From Rubrivirga sp. (GTDB taxonomy: Bacteria; Bacteroidota; Rhodothermia; Rhodothermales; Rubricoccaceae): a DNA stretch of 10,298 nt. Shown one piece after another: positions 6,436 to 10,298 of the stretch. The stretch lies in the NCBI GenBank assembly GCA_012269805.1, contig JAAXJP010000085.1, positions 1-10,298 of the forward strand, in the 5' to 3' direction. Both the position numbers and the translations under genes were made by a program. Within the stretch, counting starts at the first letter, position 1; each line of letters opens with the position of its first letter. Under the pieces are notes generated by a model, which was given only the letters and a program-made list of their open reading frames with translations, was not told the origin of the DNA and did not search any database.

Positions 6436-6882
6436 ATGCCCGACGCCGCCCCCTCCGCCTCCACCCTCCGGATCCTCTGGCTCGGCATCTGCGGTGGCGC
6501 GCTCGCGATCATGGCCGTGATGGGCTGGCTGGCCGCGACGTCCGGCGACGCGCCACTGGCGGAGTCGCGGGACCTCGTGTTCTACGGCGTCGCGCTCGTC
6601 GCCGTCGCGGCCACGGCCGGGGCGTTCGCGCTCTTCCGCGCGATGGAGGGGCGGCTGCTCCAGGCCGGCTCCGACGCCGAGGCCGCCGGCCTCATCCGCT
6701 CGTTCGGGATCCCGGCGCTGGCGACGGCCGAGCTCCCCGCCATCCTCGGCGCCGTCGGGGCGTTCCTCACCGGCGAGCTCCTCACGCTCGCCTTCGGCGC
6801 GACGCTGTTCGCGTTCGCGTGGCTCACGTGGCCGAGCGACGACCGCGTGGGCTACTGGCTCTCGCTCCGCCAGCGCCGCTGA
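6436..6882 (+). CDS. Uncharacterised four-span membrane protein (148 aa)
   Basis: I do not recognise a named family. Four hydrophobic segments are visible, at about residues 11-33 (ILWLGICGGALAIMAVMGWL), 47-67, 92-112 and 114-131. They form two helical hairpins separated by a charged loop (AMEGRLLQAGSDAEAAGLIR, 69-88). The second hairpin starts ALATAELPAILGAVGAF and has a single glutamate (Glu99) at the membrane edge. The C-terminus is basic (RQRR). The topology points to an inner-membrane protein with both ends probably inside. ATG 6436 is the first sensible start; the frame is open farther upstream only across the antisense side of the tRNA and peptidase genes. It is divergent from the tRNA and converges on the ribosomal-protein block. 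A strong inverted repeat begins two bases after its stop. Confidence 0.72.
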   Translation: MPDAAPSASTLRILWLGICGGALAIMAVMGWLAATSGDAPLAESRDLVFYGVALVAVAATAGAFALFRAMEGRLLQAGSDAEAAGLIRSFGIPALATAELPAILGAVGAFLTGELLTLAFGATLFAFAWLTWPSDDRVGYWLSLRQRR

Positions 6883-6883
6883 C

Positions 6884-6914
6884 CCCGCCTCGGCCGCCCC
6901 ACCGCCGAGGCGGG
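6884..6914 (+). terminator. Hairpin directly after the membrane-protein gene
   Basis: CCCGCCTCGGC (6884-6894) pairs perfectly with GCCGAGGCGGG (6904-6914) around a 9-base loop, two bases after the TGA stop. There is no following T-run on the plus strand. Position and stem strength still make it the likely 3' end of the plus-strand gene. Confidence 0.55.
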
Positions 6915-6925
6915 CGGAGCGGCAC

Positions 6926-6960
6926 AAAAAACGGGGCGGCCTCCCAAGAGGCCGCCCCGT
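6926..6960 (-). terminator. Rho-independent terminator of the bL28-bL33-DUF4295 unit
   Basis: A 13-bp perfect stem (6931-6943 with 6948-6960) closes a CCAA/TTGG tetraloop. It is flanked by six A residues (6926-6931), which give a T6 run after the stem on the minus strand. It lies 24 bp beyond the DUF4295 stop, so it ends the ribosomal-protein transcript. Confidence 0.9.
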
Positions 6961-6984
6961 GAGGGCGTGTCGGCCGGGGCCGAG

Positions 6985-7161
6985 CTAGGCGGCCTGGGCC
7001 GACTTGAGCTCGTCCTGGACGTTGCCGGCCTCGACCATCTTGGACCGGAACTCGAACTGGCCGTTCTGCTTCTTCGAGGCCACGATGATCTTCGCCATCT
7101 GCTTGGCCTCGACGCCGGCACCGCGGTTCGTCCGCTGGTTCTTGGAAACCTTCTTCGCCAT
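6985..7161 (-). CDS. DUF4295 family protein, Bacteroidota ribosome-associated small protein
   Basis: A 58-residue basic protein beginning MAKKVSKNQRTNRGAGVEAK and ending in DELKSAQAA. This is the DUF4295 family, which in Bacteroidota sits right after the bL28 and bL33 genes, as here. From memory, a small extra large-subunit protein named bL38 was reported in the Flavobacterium johnsoniae ribosome structure. I believe it belongs to this family, but I cannot confirm that from the sequence. The high lysine content and gene context support a ribosomal role. ATG 7161 is the natural start (MAKK). The leader has no Shine-Dalgarno sequence and contains AGACCCCC, as does the bL33 leader. It is the last gene before the strong terminator. 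Confidence 0.9.
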   Translation of the reverse strand: MAKKVSKNQRTNRGAGVEAKQMAKIIVASKKQNGQFEFRSKMVEAGNVQDELKSAQAA

Positions 7162-7181
7162 GGGAGTGGGGGTCTGAGAGT

Positions 7182-7199
7182 GCGCGCGGAGCCGCGCGC
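7182..7199 (-). other. GC-rich palindrome between bL33 and DUF4295 genes
   Basis: GCGCGCGG (7182-7189) faces CCGCGCGC (7192-7199) in the 83-bp gap between the two genes. The loop must open to at least four bases, leaving about seven pairs. It could be an RNA processing or attenuation element that sets the ratio of the two proteins; nothing else supports this. Confidence 0.3.
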
Positions 7200-7244
7200 G
7201 GGGGTCGGGCCTCTAACGGAGAGCGGGCGCGGCAGGTGCCGGCG

Positions 7245-7415
7245 CTACTTGATCTCGCGGTGGAGCGTGTGCTTTCGGAGGACCGGGTTGTACTTCTTGA
7301 GCTCGATCCGCTGCGTCGTGTTGCGGCGGTTCTTCATCGTCGAGTAGCGCGAGGTGCCGGGCGCCTCGGTGCACTCGAGCGTGATCTGGTGGCGGACGTC
7401 TTTGCCCTTTGCCAT
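7245..7415 (-). CDS. rpmG: 50S ribosomal protein bL33
   Basis: A 56-residue protein starting [18 protein letters not shown] and ending [16 protein letters not shown], the standard bL33 pattern ([22 protein letters not shown] core). It belongs to the large ribosomal subunit near the E site. Only one cysteine (Cys15) is present, so this is the zinc-free form rather than the four-cysteine zinc ribbon form. The start at 7415 gives the family-typical MAKG N-terminus. It is the middle gene of the minus-strand unit, 32 bp after bL28 and 83 bp before DUF4295. Confidence 0.97.
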   Translation of the reverse strand: MAKGKDVRHQITLECTEAPGTSRYSTMKNRRNTTQRIELKKYNPVLRKHTLHREIK

Positions 7416-7447
7416 CGTCTCGGGGGTCTACAGGATGAAAGAAAGGG

Positions 7448-7687
7448 TTAGACGAGCGACGTGCCCTTGGCCCGGGCCTCCTTCAGGACGGCCGAGATCC
7501 CCTTCTTGTTGATCGTCTTGAGGGTCTGCGCGGACACGCGGAGCGTGACCCAGCGGTCCTCCTCGGGCACGTAGAACCGCTTCTTCTGCAGGTTCACGTT
7601 GAACCGCCGCCGCACCTTGTTGTTGGAGTGCGAGACGTGGTTGCCGAACATCGGCTTCTTGCCGGTGAGCTGATCTTTGCGGGCCAT
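7448..7687 (-). CDS. rpmB: 50S ribosomal protein bL28
   Basis: A 79-residue basic protein: [20 protein letters not shown] at the N-terminus, then [20 protein letters not shown], and a C-terminal half ([20 protein letters not shown]) as in bL28. This is a structural protein of the large ribosomal subunit. It has no cysteines, so it is the zinc-free form. The frame could extend to 7744, but start 7687 gives the usual family N-terminus and the upstream residues look like non-coding translation. It is the first gene of the bL28-bL33-DUF4295 unit. Confidence 0.97.
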   Translation of the reverse strand: MARKDQLTGKKPMFGNHVSHSNNKVRRRFNVNLQKKRFYVPEEDRWVTLRVSAQTLKTINKKGISAVLKEARAKGTSLV

Positions 7688-7766
7688 CGGTCGGCGCGGA
7701 ATAGTCGCGCGGGAATCTCGGGGGAGGGTCCGGCCACGGCGCACCTGTGCGCGGCAGCGGAGCCCA

Positions 7767-7799
7767 AGAACCTACGGAGCGTCCCCCCGGCGGGCCAAC
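7767..7799 (-). promoter_or_regulatory. Candidate Bacteroidota-type promoter of the ribosomal-protein unit
   Basis: The minus strand shows GTTG (7799-7796), then a 21-base spacer, then TAGGTTCT (7774-7767). These are close to the -33 TTTG and -7 TAnnTTTG boxes of Bacteroidota. The element would give a leader of roughly 75 nt before the bL28 start. The match is imperfect, but the spacing is appropriate. Confidence 0.4.
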
Positions 7800-7860
7800 C
7801 GCCAGAGGGCTGGAACGTGTGAGTCTGGGGCGAAGAAGGGGAACCGGGCTGCGGAGAAGG

Positions 7861-7905
7861 AAAAAGGGGAGCGCCCGGGCCACCACGACGGCCGCCCGGG
7901 CGCTC
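7861..7905 (-). terminator. Rho-independent terminator of the outer-membrane barrel gene
   Basis: GAGCGCCCGGGC (7869-7880) pairs with GCCCGGGCGCTC (7894-7905) in 12 bp around a 13-base loop. AAAAAGGGG precedes it on the plus strand, so the minus-strand transcript ends in CCCCTTTTT. It lies 26 bp past the barrel gene's stop. Confidence 0.75.
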
Positions 7906-7931
7906 TGCCATTCCCTCGTCCAAAGGGCCTC

Positions 7932-9173
7932 CTAGAACAGCCCGAAGCGGACGCGGACGACGTGGTTGCGGCGGCGGAGCTGGCCGAGCAGGCGGCCGTC
8001 CTCGACGCCGTACGTCGCGTACTCGAACCGCGCCACGCGCGTGACGAGCGCCGCGCCGGCCGACGGCATCCCCTGGCTCACGCCGCCGCGGAGCTCGAGG
8101 ACCCGCCCGAGGCGGACGTGGGCGCCGGCCCGGAGCCCGGCCTGCAGCGACTGGTCGTAGTCCGACGTCGCGGCCGTCGTGTAGTCGACCGCGACGCCGG
8201 CGCCGGAGAACGACTGGAACGCCGGCAGCCGGTAGGCCACGCCCACGCGGACGACCGGCGCCGCCTCGCGCCCGTCGAAGCGGGCCTCCAGGGCGGCCAC
8301 CTCGGCGAGGTCGTCGGCCATGTCGTCAGAGCCCGCGACGGCGATCGACCGGTCGAAGGCGTAGTCGACCCCGCCGCCGACGTTCGAGACCTCGGCCCCG
8401 ACGTCGAACCCGCGGACGGCCACGTCGGTGGCGAACAGGCCGGCCGCGAAGCGAGTGGTGTTGCCGCGGAAAACGTAGAGCTTCTCGTCGTCGGGGTCGA
8501 GCGCGTCCACGGTCGCGGCCTTCGCCGTCACGCGGCGCTGGAGGACCGTGGCCGAGGCCCCGACGCGGAGCCCGAACGGGAGCGCGGCGCCGAGCGGTGT
8601 CTTCGCGAGGTCCACGCCCGCCACCACCGGCACGGCGAGGTCGGCCTGGCTGTAGAGGTCGACGTACGGGATGCCGGCCCCGCCATCGCGGATCCGCCCG
8701 CGCGTGACCGACTGGCCGTACACGCCGATGCCGACGGCGGCCGGCCCGAACGACGCGCGGACCGAGGGCGCGAGGACGCCGAGGTCGGCCGTCTTGGGCT
8801 GCGAGCCGATGCGGAGCGCCTCGTCGTAGAGCGCCTCCAGTCGGTCGGGGTCCTCCTCACGGATCGTCTCGAGGCCCTCCTCCATCGCCGGGCTGAGCTC
8901 GTCGGCGTAGAAGCTCATCACCTCCGAGACGTTGCCGCCGGCGCCCGCCGTCACGCCGATCACGTTGAGCGAGAACCCGCCCGTGGCGATGTGGGCCGGG
9001 TTCGAGAGGAACGGCGAGTCGAACGTCGGGGTCGCCGCGACGGCGCCGCCGGAGCCGAGGCTCGCGAGGTCGGTGCCGCCCGCGGGCGCCTCCCGCGTGG
9101 TCGTGACGTGCGGCTGGGCGGCGGCTGGCACGGCCAGCGAGAGCGCGAGCGCAGCGAGGAGGAGACGGGTCAT
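7932..9173 (-). CDS. Outer-membrane beta-barrel protein, FadL/PorV-like
   Basis: A 413-residue exported protein. Residues 1-20 are a signal peptide (MTRLLLAALALSLAVPAAAQ) with an AxA cleavage pattern. Residues 52-64 hold a DSPFLSNPAHIATGG-like stretch, where NPA at 58-60 recalls the NPA element of FadL-type and related TraF/PorV barrels. The rest consists of alternating amphipathic strands rich in glycine and short polar turns (for example ASFGPAAVGIGVYGQSV and VVRVGVAYRLPAF). The C-terminus is RRNHVVRVRFGLF, with a terminal phenylalanine as outer-membrane barrels need for assembly. It could be a hydrophobic-compound transporter or a structural barrel; the substrate is unknown. A charged helical stretch at about 89-125 (ELSPAMEEGLETIREEDPDR) is probably periplasmic. 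A good terminator follows it. Confidence 0.78.
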   Translation of the reverse strand: MTRLLLAALALSLAVPAAAQPHVTTTREAPAGGTDLASLGSGGAVAATPTFDSPFLSNPAHIATGGFSLNVIGVTAGAGGNVSEVMSFYADELSPAMEEGLETIREEDPDRLEALYDEALRIGSQPKTADLGVLAPSVRASFGPAAVGIGVYGQSVTRGRIRDGGAGIPYVDLYSQADLAVPVVAGVDLAKTPLGAALPFGLRVGASATVLQRRVTAKAATVDALDPDDEKLYVFRGNTTRFAAGLFATDVAVRGFDVGAEVSNVGGGVDYAFDRSIAVAGSDDMADDLAEVAALEARFDGREAAPVVRVGVAYRLPAFQSFSGAGVAVDYTTAATSDYDQSLQAGLRAGAHVRLGRVLELRGGVSQGMPSAGAALVTRVARFEYATYGVEDGRLLGQLRRRNHVVRVRFGLF

Positions 9174-9285
9174 GGGGCCGGGGGGAAGACCAAGGTGGCG
9201 GGAGTGGGGCGCCGCGGACCGCCCGGTCCTGGGCCCGAAGGCCGACGTCGTGCGGACCGGGCGGCGGCGGCGAGCCTCGCGAGAA

Positions 9286-9308
9286 CGCGGGGCCTCTTGG
9301 GCCCCACG
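9286..9308 (-). terminator. Hairpin after the TPR lipoprotein gene
   Basis: CGCGGGGCC (9286-9294) faces GGCCCCACG (9300-9308) around a 5-base loop, giving nine pairs on the minus-strand RNA including one G-U. It begins 8 bp past the lipoprotein stop. The following bases TTCT are only weakly T-rich, so termination is likely but not certain. Confidence 0.5.
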
Positions 9309-9316
9309 CGGGCGTG

Positions 9317-10213
9317 CTAGAGCTCGCAGTAGGTCGTGATGTCCTGCTCGAGCTCGCCGTAGATGCTGAGCGCCGTGTCGACGATCTCGGCGGCCACGGT
9401 CGCGCCGGCGCCGAGGATCGCCGCGCGCGTGTCGAGCGAGAGGATGGCCTCGCCAATGCCCTGGATGGCGCCCTCGGCCTTCGTGCGGGCGGCCTCTTCG
9501 TCAGCGGCGCAGATGCCGATCGAGCCGTCGGCGAGGCGGTACCACGCGGTCTCGTCGGCGAGCTCTTCGGTGACCGTCACGTAGGCGTCGACGAACCGGG
9601 CGAGGGCGCCGACGGCGAGGGCCTGCGCGGCCTGCTCGTCGGTAAGGCCCCGGGCCCGGAGGTCGACGATCGCGCCGGCCTGGTCGTACACCAGCTCGCC
9701 GTCGACGACGGAGCCGCACAGCGCGAAGTCCTCGACGGCCGCGGGGAGGACGCCGTCGAGCGTCTCCGTCACCTCCTCGAGCACCTCGATGCTCAGGACG
9801 AGCTCGTCGAAGCCCTCGTACTCGGTCGGGTCGAACTGGACAGCCGTCGGGTCGCCGGCGTAGGCGCAGGTGGCCGAGCTGCGGGCCGAGGCCGGCTGGG
9901 CCGTGCGCCCCATCCCCGCGGTCTCGAGGTACTGGCCGATCCGCTCGATGTCGAACAGGTCGATCCCCTCGCGCTGGAGGAGCGTCGTCGACAGCTCGAC
10001 GCGGACGACGGCGTTCGTGGGCTCGGCTTCGAGGGCCCGGTACAGCAGGTCCGTGGCCGTGTCGTAGTCGCCCTGCTCGCGGGCGAGGATGGCGTCGTCG
10101 ACGGCGACGGCGACGCCCTCGTCAAGCGAGAGCATCGGGCCGGTCTCGTCGCAGCCGGAGAGCGGGATCAACAGGGCCGCCGTGAGCAGCGGCAGGAGGA
10201 GGCGTCGGGTCAT
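9317..10213 (-). CDS. Lipoprotein with a TPR-like helical repeat, unknown function
   Basis: A 298-residue protein with a lipoprotein signal: MTRRLLLPLLTAALLIPLSGC, lipobox LSGC at 18-21, so the mature chain starts at Cys21. Asp at position +2 may matter for sorting, but the rules in Bacteroidota differ from those of enterics. Residues about 34-80 read as one TPR unit (DDAILAREQGDYDTATDLLYRALEAEP...), the rest as further helices. Four more cysteines (116, 166, 235, 296) could form two disulfides outside the cytoplasm. The sequence is very acidic. I recognise no named family. Start 10213 was chosen for the signal peptide; the frame extends to 10282 with basic, proline-rich residues that do not fit. 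It lies 143 bp upstream of the barrel gene on the same strand, so the two envelope proteins may be functional partners; this is only proximity. Confidence 0.75.
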   Translation of the reverse strand: MTRRLLLPLLTAALLIPLSGCDETGPMLSLDEGVAVAVDDAILAREQGDYDTATDLLYRALEAEPTNAVVRVELSTTLLQREGIDLFDIERIGQYLETAGMGRTAQPASARSSATCAYAGDPTAVQFDPTEYEGFDELVLSIEVLEEVTETLDGVLPAAVEDFALCGSVVDGELVYDQAGAIVDLRARGLTDEQAAQALAVGALARFVDAYVTVTEELADETAWYRLADGSIGICAADEEAARTKAEGAIQGIGEAILSLDTRAAILGAGATVAAEIVDTALSIYGELEQDITTYCEL

Positions 10214-10242
10214 GGGGGAGCGGGGTCGAGGCGGAGGTCTCC

Positions 10243-10275
10243 TCCCTCTATCGGCGGCCGCGCCCCCCTTCCAAA
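10243..10275 (-). promoter_or_regulatory. Weak promoter candidate of the TPR lipoprotein gene
   Basis: On the minus strand a TTTG (10275-10272) is followed after 21 bases by TAGAGGGA (10250-10243). The -33 box is perfect, but the -7 box matches only its TA. The spacer equals that of the bL28 promoter candidate. Confidence 0.25.
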
Positions 10276-10298
10276 CTCCCAAACGGTCTCTTCTTGAT

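Noticed and set aside
4393..6882. Very long plus-strand open frame across the peptidase gene
   Set aside because: It is the antisense shadow of the M49-like gene in GC-rich DNA: arginine- and valine-rich, no domains, and it runs through the tRNA. Only its last part, from ATG 6436, is a gene.
7688..7744. Upstream extension of bL28
   Set aside because: The added residues are not part of the bL28 family N-terminus, which begins MARK at 7687.
7677..9320. Long plus-strand open frame opposite the barrel gene
   Set aside because: It is low-complexity Arg/Glu/Val sequence with no recognisable domain. The opposite strand has a signal peptide, barrel strands and a terminal Phe.
1..10298. CRISPR array, insertion sequence, prophage or defence system
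   Set aside because: I found no regularly spaced repeats, transposase or phage genes, terminal inverted repeats or defence domains. The only direct repeat noted is the 14-bp pair at 6160-6187.

Overview
This is a GC-rich window, very roughly 70% GC by eye. It most likely comes from a member of the Bacteroidota, and within that group from the high-GC marine Rhodothermota branch (Rubrivirga/Rubricoccus-like). Two things support this. First, the minus-strand block bL28 - bL33 - DUF4295 is a gene order I know from Bacteroidota. Second, none of the ten complete coding starts has a convincing Shine-Dalgarno sequence; the leaders are C/pyrimidine-rich, as expected for that phylum. The genus-level placement is inference.

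Layout. Positions 1-2121 hold the 3' part of a monovalent cation:proton antiporter fused to universal-stress-like domains and a C-terminal PTS EIIA type-2 domain. Positions 2143-2687 are a graveyard of two decayed genes, a TetR-type regulator and a short-chain dehydrogenase (SDR), recognisable only by stitching reading frames together. After about 200 bp without a gene come a possible 48-residue single-span membrane protein and a VOC/glyoxalase-fold protein, both on the plus strand. The VOC gene converges on a minus-strand pair: a family 2 glycosyltransferase, preceded by a lipoprotein metallopeptidase related to family M49. The peptidase start codon lies inside a perfect 14-bp tandem duplication. 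Upstream of it is a minus-strand tRNA-Pro(TGG). The tRNA and the peptidase share the octamer TATCTTCG upstream, a likely -7 promoter element. A plus-strand four-span membrane protein of unknown function follows. It meets the ribosomal-protein block at a pair of facing hairpins. The right end holds two exported minus-strand proteins: an outer-membrane beta-barrel of FadL/PorV-like type and a TPR-containing lipoprotein with four extra cysteines.

How the genes relate. The bL28-bL33-DUF4295 genes form a translation-related transcription unit with its own terminator and a candidate Bacteroidota promoter. The peptidase and the glycosyltransferase are 68 bp apart and probably share a transcript. The barrel and the lipoprotein lie next to each other, but each has its own downstream hairpin, so they may be transcribed separately. 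I saw no phage, insertion sequence, CRISPR array or defence island. The most unusual points are the composite antiporter, the decayed TetR-SDR pair, the duplicated peptidase start, and the lipoprotein form of an M49-like peptidase with a compact HExxH motif.
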